In this document: positions 45,338 through 54,217 of the stretch, in pieces
Layout of the letters: the number at the start of each line of letters is the position of its first letter
Position numbering within the stretch: position 1 is the stretch's first letter
From: Mycolicibacterium aubagnense
GTDB lineage: Bacteria; Actinomycetota; Actinomycetes; Mycobacteriales; Mycobacteriaceae
Assembly (NCBI RefSeq): GCF_010730955.1
Contig: NZ_AP022577.1
Span: 4,154,001 to 4,218,000, forward strand
Direction of reading: 5' to 3'
Length of the DNA stretch: 64,000 nt
Program-made: the position numbers and the translations under genes
The notes under the pieces: model-generated
Seen by the model: only the letters and a program-made list of their open reading frames with translations
What the model was told of the DNA's origin: nothing
Databases searched by the model: none

Positions 45338-45878
45338 GCGCAGATCGTCAGAAGAGACCAAGGCTGTGATCCTCGCGGCGGCCCGGGAACGGTTCGCGAC
45401 GAGCGGCTATCAGGCGGCCACGATCAGGGCCATCGCCGCGGATGCGCGCATCGACCCATCGATGGTCATGCGGTATTTCGGTAGCAAGGACCAGCTCTTT
45501 GCGGCCGCGGCCGAGTTCGATCTGGAGTTCCCGGACCTGTCGCACCTACCCAGAGCCGAGTTGGGTGCGGCCCTGGTGGCGGCTTTCCTGAATCGATGGA
45601 CCCGGGACGAGGGCCTGATCGTGCTGTTGCGGTCGGCGACCACCAACGAGGAGGCCGCCGAACGTATGCGTGGCCTGTTCGCTCAGCAATTGCTGCCGGC
45701 AGTCGCTCGCCTGAGGCCGGTCGGCGCTGAGCGGTGCGCCGGCTTGATCGGGACCCAGGTACTCGGAATGGCTCTGTGCCGGTTCGTACTGAAAATCCCA
45801 CCGGTCGTCACGATGACCGACGAGGAGCTGGTGCACTGGCTCGCGCCGACGCTGCAGCGCTACCTCGACGAAGCCTGA
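45336..45878 (+). CDS. TetR family regulator of the monooxygenase
   Basis: A 180-residue regulator with the N-terminal HTH at about residues 5-50 (TKAVILAAARERFATSGYQA, then IAADARIDPSMVMRYFGSKD). The C-terminal part resembles TetR_C_17-like domains with FPDLSHLPRAELG. ATG at 45336 gives a normal N-terminus and overlaps a repeat of the operator half-site. It most likely represses itself and the divergent flavin monooxygenase. Ligand unknown. Confidence 0.92.
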   Translation: MRRSSEETKAVILAAARERFATSGYQAATIRAIAADARIDPSMVMRYFGSKDQLFAAAAEFDLEFPDLSHLPRAELGAALVAAFLNRWTRDEGLIVLLRSATTNEEAAERMRGLFAQQLLPAVARLRPVGAERCAGLIGTQVLGMALCRFVLKIPPVVTMTDEELVHWLAPTLQRYLDEA

Positions 45879-45892
45879 GACAGGCGGGAGGA

Positions 45893-46567
45893 TCAGGCCT
45901 CGATCTCGCCCGCGATCCGGCGTTCGATCGCCGCGCGCGTTACCGCGGGCAACGCGATGAGCCCGTCGAGTTCCCGCCGGGCCCTGCTGTAGGCATTGTG
46001 CCGCTCGCTCGGGGTGGCCGCCGGGTCGGCCGCGACCCGCAGCAGGTGCTGAGCCCGGGCCAACCGCTCTTGGTCGTCTGCGGAGAAGTCGCTGCGCCGG
46101 CGGCGGATCGCCTCGGTCTCGGCGACGTCGAACGCGGACACGTATTCGTGTACGGCGTCACGGTATTCGATCTGGGCGTCGCGATCGCCGACCAGATCGT
46201 CGGGAGCCGACGGGCGGAGCAGGTCGGCGCGGCTCTTGGCCTTGTGGAAGCCGACGGTCAACGGGTCACGCAGATCGGTCATCACCGGGAAGTCCAGCAG
46301 CTTGGCGACGTCCAGTTCGTAGCTCAGCCACCGGCCGTCGGTGTCGTCGTGCTGGGCCAGCACCTTGGTGACGGTGCGACGTTCGGCGTTGGGGTCGACG
46401 CGGTCGCGTCGAGCCGCTTCGGCGACGGCGATCTTCGTCTGCTGTTTGATGCGATACCGCTCGAGCCGGCGCTCGGCGCGCCGATCGTTCGCCACTGCGA
46501 CGGCCCGGACGGCGCCGCCGATCACCCCGCTCAGCGGAAAGATCAGCCACCAGAAGTGCATCGCCAT
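45893..46567 (-). CDS. Hypothetical protein with one N-terminal membrane helix
   Basis: A 224-residue protein with an N-terminal hydrophobic segment (FWWLIFPLSGVIGGAVRAVA) followed by a long charged helical region rich in Arg, Ala and Asp (RRAERRLERYRIKQQTKIA). The bulk is probably cytoplasmic and partly coiled. GGACAGGG precedes ATG at 46567; an ATG at 46585 is in frame. It lies 32 bases downstream of accD3 on the same strand, so it may share its transcript. No family recognised. Confidence 0.75.
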   Translation of the reverse strand: MAMHFWWLIFPLSGVIGGAVRAVAVANDRRAERRLERYRIKQQTKIAVAEAARRDRVDPNAERRTVTKVLAQHDDTDGRWLSYELDVAKLLDFPVMTDLRDPLTVGFHKAKSRADLLRPSAPDDLVGDRDAQIEYRDAVHEYVSAFDVAETEAIRRRRSDFSADDQERLARAQHLLRVAADPAATPSERHNAYSRARRELDGLIALPAVTRAAIERRIAGEIEA

Positions 46568-46599
46568 TTGCACCCTGTCCAGCATGCCATCGCTTCGGC

Positions 46600-48099
46600 T
46601 CAGCTGTCGGGGACGCCGATCCGCCGATAGCGCTGCAGTCGCACCCCGAGCCGCTCGGCGGCGGGCACGGTGTGCAGCGCGTGCAGCTCGGCGGCGATGG
46701 TGGCCGCCAGCCGCTCGGTGAACCCCGCCGGATTGTCGGCGGCGTCGGGATTCTCGGGCACGATCACGTCGACGATGCCGGCCTTCAACAGATCCGCAGA
46801 CCGAACACCTTGGGCGGCGGCAAGTTCGGGGGCATGGTCGGTGTCGCGGTAGACGATGGCGCTGGCGCCTTCCGGCGGCAGCGGGGCCAGCCAGCCGTTC
46901 TGCGCGGCGAGCACCCGGTCAGCCGGGACCATCGCCAGCGCCGGACCGCCGCTGCCCTGACCCAGGAGCACAGACACCGTCGGGGTGTCGAGCGTGACGA
47001 GTTCGGCGAGGCACAGCGCGATTTGCCCAGCCAGGCCGTCCTCTTCGGCCTGGCGCGACAGCGCGGGCCCAGCGGTGTCGATCACCAGCACCAGCGGCAG
47101 CTGCAACCCGGCCGCCAGCGCCATGCCGCGGCGGGCCTCCCGGAGCGCGCGTGGCCCGACGAGGCCGCCGATCACCCGGCGCTGACCGACCACGACCGCG
47201 GGCTGCCCGCCGAACCGGGCCAGTGCCAGCAGCGTCGTCCCCGATTCGCCGCGCCCGGTCCCCGACAGCAGCACCCGGTCGGTCGCTCCGTGCGTCAACA
47301 GGTAGTCCACCCCCGGCCGGTCTGCCCGCCGCGACGCCTCCACGGATTCCCACGCCGTGGGCTCCGTGATTTGTGCACGATAGTCCGCGCTTGCCGCGGA
47401 TTTTCGTGCACAAATCCCCGGTTCGGGCGGGTCGGTGACCACCGTCAGTACCCGATCGATGACGCCACGCAGCCCGTCCAGCGGCACCACGCTGTCGATC
47501 ACCCCATGGGCGAACAGGTGCTCGGCCGTCTGCACGCCGTCAGGAAACGGCTCGCCGTAGAGCTGTTCGTAGACGCGCGGCCCGAGGAAGCCGATCAGGG
47601 CGCCCGGCTCGGCGGCCGTGAGGTGCCCCAGCGATCCCCAGGAGGCGAACACTCCGCCGGTTGTGGGGTGCCGCAGATACACGAGGTACGGCAGGTGCGC
47701 TTTCTTGTGCAGCTCGACGGCGGCCGCGATCTTCACCATCTGCAGGAACGCCACGGTGCCCTCCTGCATGCGGGTGCCGCCCGACGATGGCGAGGCGATC
47801 AGCGGCAATCCGAGCGCGGTCGCGCGTTGGACCGATGCCGTGATCCGCTCTGCCGCGGCCACCCCGATCGACCCGGCCAGGAAGTCGAATTCACAGGCCA
47901 GCACGGCTACGCGTCGGCCGGAGACGGTGCCCTCGCCGGTCAGGACCGACTCGTCCAGCCCCGTGCGCAGCGTCGCGTCGGCCAACTCGGAGCGGTAGGC
48001 ATCGCTGACCGCGACGTCAAGGGGCGGTTCGTCCCAGCTGCGGAACGATCCGTCGTCGAGGATGGCGTCGAAGAACTGACGTGCTCCGGTCCGGCTCAC
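46600..48099 (-). CDS. accD3: Acyl-CoA carboxylase beta subunit AccD3, with a repeat-encoded linker
   Basis: A 499-residue carboxyltransferase, close to the 495 of M. tuberculosis AccD3. The N-lobe (about 55-222) resembles acetyl-CoA carboxylase beta (SPSSGGTRMQEG, and PTTGGVFASWGSLG); the C-lobe (about 265-495) resembles alpha (VIDTAGPALSRQAEEDG, and LLGQGSGGPALAM). Residues 229-244 (ICARKSAASADYRAQI) between the lobes are encoded by a 49-bp palindromic repeat that exists elsewhere in the window outside genes. The reading frame is intact. Start is GTG at 48099, divergent from echA6. Confidence 0.92.
   Translation of the reverse strand: MSRTGARQFFDAILDDGSFRSWDEPPLDVAVSDAYRSELADATLRTGLDESVLTGEGTVSGRRVAVLACEFDFLAGSIGVAAAERITASVQRATALGLPLIASPSSGGTRMQEGTVAFLQMVKIAAAVELHKKAHLPYLVYLRHPTTGGVFASWGSLGHLTAAEPGALIGFLGPRVYEQLYGEPFPDGVQTAEHLFAHGVIDSVVPLDGLRGVIDRVLTVVTDPPEPGICARKSAASADYRAQITEPTAWESVEASRRADRPGVDYLLTHGATDRVLLSGTGRGESGTTLLALARFGGQPAVVVGQRRVIGGLVGPRALREARRGMALAAGLQLPLVLVIDTAGPALSRQAEEDGLAGQIALCLAELVTLDTPTVSVLLGQGSGGPALAMVPADRVLAAQNGWLAPLPPEGASAIVYRDTDHAPELAAAQGVRSADLLKAGIVDVIVPENPDAADNPAGFTERLAATIAAELHALHTVPAAERLGVRLQRYRRIGVPDS
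47368..47416. repeat. 49-bp palindromic repeat, copy B, inside accD3
   Basis: Arms GATTTGTGCACGA (47368-47380) and complement (47404-47416) are perfect; the inner bases pair less well than in copies A and C. Total length is again exactly 49 bases. It is read in the accD3 frame. Since 49 is not a multiple of three, its arrival needed compensating bases at the edges. Confidence 0.9.
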
Positions 48100-48204
48100 C
48101 CGGTCAGGCTAATCGGCTGCCAGCCGGCCCCGGTCCACACTTCGTCGTTTCGCACCCGGCGCCTGGCCTCGCCGAGTGATCGCCGTACCGCTTAGGCTGG
48201 CCGA

Positions 48205-48939
48205 ATGATCGGAGTGACCCGGGACGGCAATGTCCTGACCCTGGAAATGCAACGACCCGAGCGACGCAACGCGCTCAACGGCGCGCTCGTCGACGGCGTG
48301 CGTGAAGAGATCGAGAAGGCCTCACCGGCCGATACCCGCGCGATCGTGCTGACCGGGCAGGGCACGGTGTTCAGCGCGGGCGCCGACCTGTCCGACGCCG
48401 AGGGCGTGGCCAAGGAACTGCCGGACAAGGCGCTGGCCCTGAACCTGGCCATCGATGCCAGCCCGATTCCGATCATCGCGGCGCTCAACGGCCCGGCGAT
48501 CGGCGCCGGCGTCATCCTGGCCATGATCTGCGACCTGCGGGTTGCGGCGCCGGGCGTGTTCTTCCAGTTCCCCATCGCCAAGTACGGTCTGGCGCTGGAC
48601 AACTGGAGCATCCGCCGGCTGACCTCGCTGGTCGGGCACGGCCGGGCTCGGGCCATGCTGCTCGCCGCTGAGCGCCTCGACTTCGACACCGCACTGCAGA
48701 CGGGCATGATCAACCGGACCGGCACCCTGGCCGACGCCCAGGCCTGGGCGGCCGAGATCGCCGGGTACGCCCCGCTGTCGTTGGCGCACTCCAAGCGCGT
48801 GCTCAATGACGACGGCGCGTACGACACCGTCCGCGGCGAACACACCCGCATGTTCAACAAGGCCTGGGCCAGCCCGGACGTGATCGAAGCCCAGGTGGCC
48901 CGGTTCGAGAAGCGGGCGCCGAGGTTCCAGGGCGCCTGA
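48205..48939 (+). CDS. echA6: Enoyl-CoA hydratase-like protein EchA6
   Basis: A 244-residue crotonase-fold protein, the same size as M. tuberculosis EchA6 (243). It shows [18 protein letters not shown], the oxyanion-hole region [10 protein letters not shown] and [20 protein letters not shown]. In M. tuberculosis EchA6 binds acyl-CoA, lacks hydratase activity and passes fatty acids to FAS-II for mycolate synthesis; the same role is inferred here. Its ATG diverges from accD3. The stop overlaps the next gene (TGATG). Confidence 0.93.
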   Translation: MIGVTRDGNVLTLEMQRPERRNALNGALVDGVREEIEKASPADTRAIVLTGQGTVFSAGADLSDAEGVAKELPDKALALNLAIDASPIPIIAALNGPAIGAGVILAMICDLRVAAPGVFFQFPIAKYGLALDNWSIRRLTSLVGHGRARAMLLAAERLDFDTALQTGMINRTGTLADAQAWAAEIAGYAPLSLAHSKRVLNDDGAYDTVRGEHTRMFNKAWASPDVIEAQVARFEKRAPRFQGA

Positions 48940-50048
48940 TGCTGCGACGGGCACTGCGGCTGATGTGGGGAACGGCGGCGCTGGTAGCCGGTGGCTGGGT
49001 GGTGCGGGCGCTCAATGGCGCGCCCGCCGCACTCGGTGCCGGACCCGTGGACATCAACGCGGTGGCCGCTGACTCGCCCAACTATCGCGACGGGGTGTTC
49101 GTCAACCTCGAGCCGCCGTCGGGCACGGAGCTGAGCCGCGAACAGCAGGCCGGGCTGGTGCGTGAGCTGCTGACCAGCAGCGCGCTGCAGCGCCCGCCCG
49201 CGCCCATCCCGTTGGTGGTACCCGATCCCGGGATCCCTGCCGGGGACCTGGCGGTCACTTGGTTCGGCCACTCCTCGGCGCTGATCGAGATCGACGGTTA
49301 CCGCGTGCTCGCCGATCCGGTGTGGAGCCGACGGTGCTCCCCGTCCCGGACGGTCGGTCCGCAGCGGCTCCACGAGGTGCCCGCGCCGCTGGAGGCACTC
49401 CCGGCCGTCGACGCGGTGATCATCAGCCACGATCACTACGACCACCTCGACATCGACACCATCACGCAGCTGGCCGGCATGCAGCGCGCCAAGTTCTTCG
49501 TGCCGCTCGGCATCGGCGCACACTTGCGGTCGTGGGGTATCCCGGCCGAGCGCATCGTCGAGCTCGACTGGAACCAGAGCGCGAAGCTCGGCGAGCTGAC
49601 CCTGGTGTGCACACCGGCCCGGCACTTCTCCGGACGGTTCCTCACCCGCAACACCACCCTGTGGGCGTCGTGGGCGTTGATCGGCCCTCAGCACCGGGCG
49701 TTCTTCGGCGGCGACACCGGCTACACCAAGAGCTTCGGCGACATCGGCGCCGACTATGGCCCATTCGACCTGACCCTGATGCCCATCGGCGCGTACCACC
49801 CGGGCTGGCCGGACATCCACATGAATCCGGAGTTCGCGGTGCGGGCGCACCGCGATGTCACCGACAGCGGCCTGCTGGTGCCGATCCACTGGGCGACGTT
49901 CCGGCTGGCGCCGCACCCCTGGTCCGAGCCGGTCGAGCGGATGATCATCGCGGCGCGCGACGAATCGGTGGACGTCGCGGTGCCCATGCCGGGGCAACGA
50001 GTGGAACCGGCGCGGCTGCCGGGGCTGGATGAGTGGTGGCGGCCGTAA
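48939..50048 (+). CDS. Metallo-beta-lactamase fold hydrolase (NAPE-PLD-like, Rv0906)
   Basis: A 369-residue enzyme of the metallo-beta-lactamase fold with an uncleaved-looking N-terminal hydrophobic segment (about residues 8-25), so probably membrane-tethered. Metal ligands lie in SHDHYDHLD, in CTPARHFSGR and in FFGGDTGYT, with a late His in PIHWATFRL. The closest known type is N-acylphosphatidylethanolamine phospholipase D, as for Rv0906. It overlaps echA6 and precedes a palindromic repeat and ctpE. True substrate is unproven. Confidence 0.9.
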   Translation: MLRRALRLMWGTAALVAGGWVVRALNGAPAALGAGPVDINAVAADSPNYRDGVFVNLEPPSGTELSREQQAGLVRELLTSSALQRPPAPIPLVVPDPGIPAGDLAVTWFGHSSALIEIDGYRVLADPVWSRRCSPSRTVGPQRLHEVPAPLEALPAVDAVIISHDHYDHLDIDTITQLAGMQRAKFFVPLGIGAHLRSWGIPAERIVELDWNQSAKLGELTLVCTPARHFSGRFLTRNTTLWASWALIGPQHRAFFGGDTGYTKSFGDIGADYGPFDLTLMPIGAYHPGWPDIHMNPEFAVRAHRDVTDSGLLVPIHWATFRLAPHPWSEPVERMIIAARDESVDVAVPMPGQRVEPARLPGLDEWWRP

Positions 50049-50053
50049 CCAGC

Positions 50054-50102
50054 GATTTGTGCACGATTTTCCGCGCCTCCCGCGGATTCTCGTGCACAAA
50101 TC
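50054..50102. repeat. 49-bp palindromic repeat, copy C
   Basis: GATTTGTGCACGATTTTCCGCG arm begins at 50054 and the complementary arm ends at 50102, with one mismatch pair in the stem. It starts five bases after the hydrolase stop and ends 22 bases before ctpE, so it could act as a terminator or mRNA stem there. Confidence 0.9.
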
Positions 50103-50124
50103 CCGACTTCGTGGGGGATGAAGG

Positions 50125-52539
50125 GTGACTGTCGAGGACCCGGAACGCAGTGTCACGACGGACCTCACCGGCCTGTCGGACGCCGACGTCGCACAGCGAG
50201 TCGCCGCCGGCCAGACCAACGACGTCCCGACACGGGCGGCCCGCAGTGTCTCGGAGATCGTCCGCGCCAACGTCTTCACGCGCATCAACGCGATCCTCGG
50301 GACGCTGTTCCTGATCGTGCTGACGACGGGCTCGGTGATCAACGGACTGTTCGGGCTGCTGATCGTCGCCAACAGCGCCATCGGCATCATCCAGGAATTG
50401 CGGGCCAAGCAGACTCTGGACCGGCTGGCCATCGTGGGGCAGGCAAAACCGCTGGTGCGCAGGCAGTCCGGGACGCAGGAACGGTCTCCGGCCGAGGTGG
50501 TGCTGGACGATGTCATCGAACTCGGTGCGGGCGATCAGATCGTGGTCGACGGAATTGTCGTAGAAGCCGCCAACCTCGAAGTCGACGAGTCGCTGCTCAC
50601 CGGTGAGGCCGACGCCATCGACAAGAACTCGGGCGACACCGTCATGTCGGGCAGCTTCGTGGTGGCCGGCAGCGGGTCCTACCGCGCCACCAAGGTCGGC
50701 CGCGAGGCCTACGCGGCCCAATTGGCCGACGAGGCAAGCAAATTCACCCTCGTCAAGTCCGAGCTGCGCAGCGGCATCAACACCATCCTGCGATTCATCA
50801 CCTACCTACTCTGGCCGGCCGGCGCGCTGATCATCTACACCCAGCTGTTCACCGTCACCGGCGTGGGCTGGAAAGAGTCGGTGTTGCGAACCGTCGGCGC
50901 GCTCGTGCCGATGGTGCCCGAAGGCCTGGTGCTGATGACGTCGCTGGCGTTCGCCGTCGGCGTGGTTCGGCTGGGCCGGCGCCAATGCCTGGTACAGGAG
51001 CTGCCGGCCATCGAGGGGCTGGCCCGGGTCGACGTGGTGTGCGCCGACAAGACCGGCACGCTGACCGAAAACGGCATGCGGGTCAGCGATCTGAGCACTT
51101 TCACGACGGACGACGCGGCTTCTGTGCTGGCCCAGATGGCGGCCGACGATGTGCGGCCCAACGCCAGCATGGCCGCCATCGCCGAGGCCTACAAGCTGCC
51201 GCCGGGCTGGACGCAGACCGGGAACGCGCCGTTCAAATCTGCGACCAAGTGGAGCGGAGTGTCCTACGGCGAGCACGGCAACTGGGTGCTCGGCGCACCT
51301 GACGTCTTGCTCGCCGCTGGTTCACCCGAAGCCGAGCAAGCCGAACGGATTGGTGCACAAGGCCTGCGGGTGCTGCTGCTGGGTTCCTCGGACCGCTCGG
51401 TGGACGCTCCCGACGCGCCCGGTGAGGTAACCCCCGCGGCGCTGGTGACCCTGGAGCAGCGCGTCCGCCCCGATGCCGGCGAGACGCTGGAGTACTTTGC
51501 GCAGCAACATGTCTCGGTGAAGGTGATCTCCGGCGACAACGCGGTGTCGGTGGGCGCGGTGGCCGGGTCGCTCGGCCTGCACGGTGAGACGCTCGATGCC
51601 CGGCACCTCCCGGACGATCCGGAGCAGTTGGCCGACACCGTCAGCGAGTACACCACTTTCGGCCGCGTCCGGCCGGACCAGAAGCGCGCCATGGTGCATG
51701 CCCTGCAGTCGCGCGGCCACACCGTCGCGATGACGGGCGACGGCGTCAACGACGTCCTGGCCCTCAAGGACGCCGACATCGGCGTCGCGATGGGCTCGGG
51801 CAGTTCTGCGACCCGCGCCGTCGCGCAGATCGTCTTGCTGGACAACAAGTTTGCCACCCTGCCGTATGTGGTGGGCGAGGGTCGCCGGGTCATCGGCAAC
51901 ATCGAGAGGGTCTCGAATCTGTTCTTGACCAAGACGGTCTACTCGGTGCTGTTGGCCGTGCTCGTGGGGCTGGCCGGCTTGTCGGCCAGGTTCTTCGGTA
52001 CCGAGCCCGTGCTGTATCCGTTCCAGCCCATCCACGTCACCATCGCGGCCTGGTTCACCATCGGCATTCCGGCGTTCGTCCTGTCATTGGCGCCGAACAA
52101 TGAACGGGCACACCATGGTTTTGTGCGCCGGGTGATGACGGCCGCGCTGCCGTCGGGCCTGGTGGTCGGTGCCGCCACGTTCACCTCGTACCTGCTGGCC
52201 TATCACGGGAAATACGCCGACGAGGTCCAGCAGAACCAGGCGTCCACCGCCGCCCTGATCACGCTGCTGGTGTCCGCGGTGTGGGTGCTGGCGGTGGTGG
52301 CCCGGCCGTACCAGTGGTGGCGCGTGGCTCTGGTCGCCGCGTCGGCGTTGGCGTACGTGGTGATTTTTTCGATTCCCTGGGCGCAGCAACAGTTCATGCT
52401 CGATCCGTCGAACCTGGCGCTGACCTCGGCGGCCGTCGGAATCGGCCTGGTCGGGGCCGGTGCGATCGAGGTGCTGTGGTGGCTGCAGGGCCGCTGGCTG
52501 GGCGAAACGCGCCGGTTGTGGCGAACCGACGAGCAATGA
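50125..52539 (+). CDS. ctpE: P-type ATPase CtpE (calcium-type cation pump)
   Basis: An 804-residue P-type ATPase, near the 797 of M. tuberculosis CtpE. Phosphorylated Asp308 is in [12 protein letters not shown], the actuator motif is LLTGEADAI, and the hinge is [16 protein letters not shown]. About ten membrane helices are seen, with [17 protein letters not shown] in helix 4 of the ion path. In mycobacteria CtpE takes up calcium and affects cell-wall integrity. GTG at 50125 starts [10 protein letters not shown] after GATGAAGG. Rv0907, which precedes ctpE in M. tuberculosis, is absent here. Confidence 0.95.
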   Translation: MTVEDPERSVTTDLTGLSDADVAQRVAAGQTNDVPTRAARSVSEIVRANVFTRINAILGTLFLIVLTTGSVINGLFGLLIVANSAIGIIQELRAKQTLDRLAIVGQAKPLVRRQSGTQERSPAEVVLDDVIELGAGDQIVVDGIVVEAANLEVDESLLTGEADAIDKNSGDTVMSGSFVVAGSGSYRATKVGREAYAAQLADEASKFTLVKSELRSGINTILRFITYLLWPAGALIIYTQLFTVTGVGWKESVLRTVGALVPMVPEGLVLMTSLAFAVGVVRLGRRQCLVQELPAIEGLARVDVVCADKTGTLTENGMRVSDLSTFTTDDAASVLAQMAADDVRPNASMAAIAEAYKLPPGWTQTGNAPFKSATKWSGVSYGEHGNWVLGAPDVLLAAGSPEAEQAERIGAQGLRVLLLGSSDRSVDAPDAPGEVTPAALVTLEQRVRPDAGETLEYFAQQHVSVKVISGDNAVSVGAVAGSLGLHGETLDARHLPDDPEQLADTVSEYTTFGRVRPDQKRAMVHALQSRGHTVAMTGDGVNDVLALKDADIGVAMGSGSSATRAVAQIVLLDNKFATLPYVVGEGRRVIGNIERVSNLFLTKTVYSVLLAVLVGLAGLSARFFGTEPVLYPFQPIHVTIAAWFTIGIPAFVLSLAPNNERAHHGFVRRVMTAALPSGLVVGAATFTSYLLAYHGKYADEVQQNQASTAALITLLVSAVWVLAVVARPYQWWRVALVAASALAYVVIFSIPWAQQQFMLDPSNLALTSAAVGIGLVGAGAIEVLWWLQGRWLGETRRLWRTDEQ

Positions 52540-52588
52540 ACAATGAGGACGTTCACCGGACAATCCGGCAATAGATAGGGTGGGAATC

Positions 52589-52807
52589 ATGGGATTTCTG
52601 GACAAGGTGAAGGACCTGGCGGCGCAGAACGCCGACAAGGTCGAGGCCGCTATCGAGAAGGTCGGCGACATCGTCGACGAGAAGACCGACGGCAAGTTCA
52701 AGAGCGTCGTCGACAGCGCGCAGGAAGCCGCCAAGAAGGCTGTGGCCGGCGAGCAGCCTGCTGAGGCTCCCGCGCCGCCGGCCGAGGGGACGCAAGAACA
52801 ACAGTAG
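52589..52807 (+). CDS. MT0933-like antitoxin (Rv0909 family)
   Basis: A 72-residue helical, charged protein that begins MGFLDKVKDLAAQNADKVEA and contains ADKVEAAIEKVGDIVDEKTD, the mark of the MT0933-type antitoxin family. The C-terminus is a disordered Ala/Pro/Glu tail. AGGGTGGGA precedes ATG at 52589. Two bases separate it from the partner gene, the antitoxin-first order of type II pairs. The M. tuberculosis pair is Rv0909-Rv0910. Toxin neutralisation here is inferred from family. Confidence 0.9.
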   Translation: MGFLDKVKDLAAQNADKVEAAIEKVGDIVDEKTDGKFKSVVDSAQEAAKKAVAGEQPAEAPAPPAEGTQEQQ

Positions 52808-52809
52808 TC

Positions 52810-53247
52810 ATGGCAAAGCTCGCAAGTTCTATCGAAGTGCCCCTGTCCCCTGAAAAGGCATGGGAGGCAGCGTCGGACCTCTCCCGGTACGACGACTGGC
52901 TGTCCATCCACCGGATGTGGCGGAGCACGTTGCCCGAGACCTTGGGGAAGGGCACCCAGATCTCGTCCGTCGTCGAGGTCAAGGGCATGCTGAACCGGGT
53001 CGACTGGACCATCGTGCACTACAACCCGCCGGGATCGTTGACCCTCAACGGTGTCGGCAAGGGCGGCGTCCGGGTCAAGTTGATGGCCAAGATCACGCCG
53101 GCCGAAGCCGGTTCGAACGTGGCGTTCGACGTCCACCTGGGTGGTCCGGCCCTGTTCGGCCCCATCGGCATGGTGGTGGCGGCCGCGCTGCGGTCCGACA
53201 TCCACCACTCGCTGGAGAAATTCAAGGCGCTGTTCGCGTCGGTGTAG
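52810..53247 (+). CDS. SRPBCC-fold toxin-like protein (Rv0910 family)
   Basis: A 145-residue SRPBCC protein: SSIEVPLSPEKAWEAASDLS at the start and a C-terminal helix HHSLEKFKALFASV. The M. tuberculosis homologue Rv0910 is reported as the toxin of the Rv0909-Rv0910 pair. It follows the antitoxin by two bases. No RNase or kinase motif is present, so if it is toxic the mechanism is not that of MazF or VapC. A hairpin ends the unit. Confidence 0.9.
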   Translation: MAKLASSIEVPLSPEKAWEAASDLSRYDDWLSIHRMWRSTLPETLGKGTQISSVVEVKGMLNRVDWTIVHYNPPGSLTLNGVGKGGVRVKLMAKITPAEAGSNVAFDVHLGGPALFGPIGMVVAAALRSDIHHSLEKFKALFASV

Positions 53248-53265
53248 ACCCCGTCCAAGCGGATG

Positions 53266-53300
53266 AAGGTGGCGAGAACTTTCGAGATTCTCGCCACCTT
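53266..53300 (+). terminator. Hairpin after the toxin gene
   Basis: Perfect 13-bp stem AAGGTGGCGAGAA at 53266-53278 and complement at 53288-53300, nine-base loop, followed by CTTCCGTT. It shares GAAGGTGGCG...TTCTCGCCA with the hairpin at 54163. Confidence 0.8.
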
Positions 53301-53387
53301 CTTCCGTTGACGCCCCCGCGATGAGTTTTCGGCGGGGTGCTTGTCTGTACCGATGACCACCCCGTCACTCGTCTAGGGAGAAACATC

Positions 53388-54158
53388 ATGGCTACTCGTA
53401 CTGCAACCCCGCTGGGCGCGCCCGTCTGGATCGACCTCGCCACCTCTGATGTGGCCGGCGCCCAGGCGTTCTACCGCACCGTGATGGGTTGGGACTACGA
53501 AAACCCGGGAGCCGACTACGGCGGCTACATCAACGCGCGGCGCGACGGCCGCTACGTCGGCGGCATGATGGCCAGCGATCCGGCGTGGAACGCCCCCGAT
53601 GCCTGGACCGTGTACCTGCACACCGCCGACATCCAGGCCACGATCGACGCTGCCGTCGCCGCGGGCGCCACCACCTGCATCCCGGCCATGGAGGTGCCGG
53701 AGAAGGGCTGGATGGCCATGCTCACCGACCCGACGGGCGCCTTCTTCGGACTGTGGCAGCCGACTGGGCACCAGGGCTTCGAGGCGTACGACGAAGCCGG
53801 CGCCCCGGTGTGGTTCCAGCTCACCACCACGGACTTCGCCAAGGCCGGCGCGTTCTACACGGCGGTCTTCGGCTGGCAGCTGCAGGTCGAGGCCGACACC
53901 GACGAATTCCGGTACAGCACAGCCAGCTTCGACGGCACCCCGCTGATCGGTGTGATGGACGCCTCGGTGATCCCGGGGCTGGACCGTTCCACGTGGAACT
54001 TCTTCCTCGGCAGCGACGACGTCGACAAGACCGTCGAATTGGTGACCGCCAACGGCGGCTCCGTGGTGCGCGCCGCCGAGGACACCCCGTATGGACGGCT
54101 GGCGGCGGTCACCGACGCGACGGGCGCTGCGTTCAACCTGTCCTCGTTGAAGGGCTGA
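53388..54158 (+). CDS. Two-domain VOC family protein (Rv0911-like)
   Basis: A 256-residue protein with two VOC modules in tandem: module 1 from APVWIDLATSDVAGAQAFYR to DPTGAFFGLWQP, module 2 from APVWFQLTTTDFAKAGAFYT to DATGAAFNLSSL. Such pairs make one complete metal or ligand site. M. tuberculosis Rv0911 is the same size and place; related CFP-30B is a methylglyoxal-linked stress protein. GGGAGAA precedes ATG at 53388. It stands between two related hairpins. Substrate not known. Confidence 0.92.
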   Translation: MATRTATPLGAPVWIDLATSDVAGAQAFYRTVMGWDYENPGADYGGYINARRDGRYVGGMMASDPAWNAPDAWTVYLHTADIQATIDAAVAAGATTCIPAMEVPEKGWMAMLTDPTGAFFGLWQPTGHQGFEAYDEAGAPVWFQLTTTDFAKAGAFYTAVFGWQLQVEADTDEFRYSTASFDGTPLIGVMDASVIPGLDRSTWNFFLGSDDVDKTVELVTANGGSVVRAAEDTPYGRLAAVTDATGAAFNLSSLKG

Positions 54159-54162
54159 TACC

Positions 54163-54217
54163 CAGCGTGAAGAAGGTGGCGGGAATCGTCGCGATTCTCG
54201 CCATCTCCTTCACGCTG
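54163..54217. terminator. Long imperfect hairpin between VOC and HxlR genes
   Basis: CAGCGTGAAGAAGGTGGCG with GGAATC pairs to GATTCTCGCCATCTCCTTCACGCTG with a few mismatches. It begins four bases after the VOC stop and covers the HxlR stop at 54210, so it may end both transcripts. Core similar to the hairpin at 53266. Confidence 0.7.
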
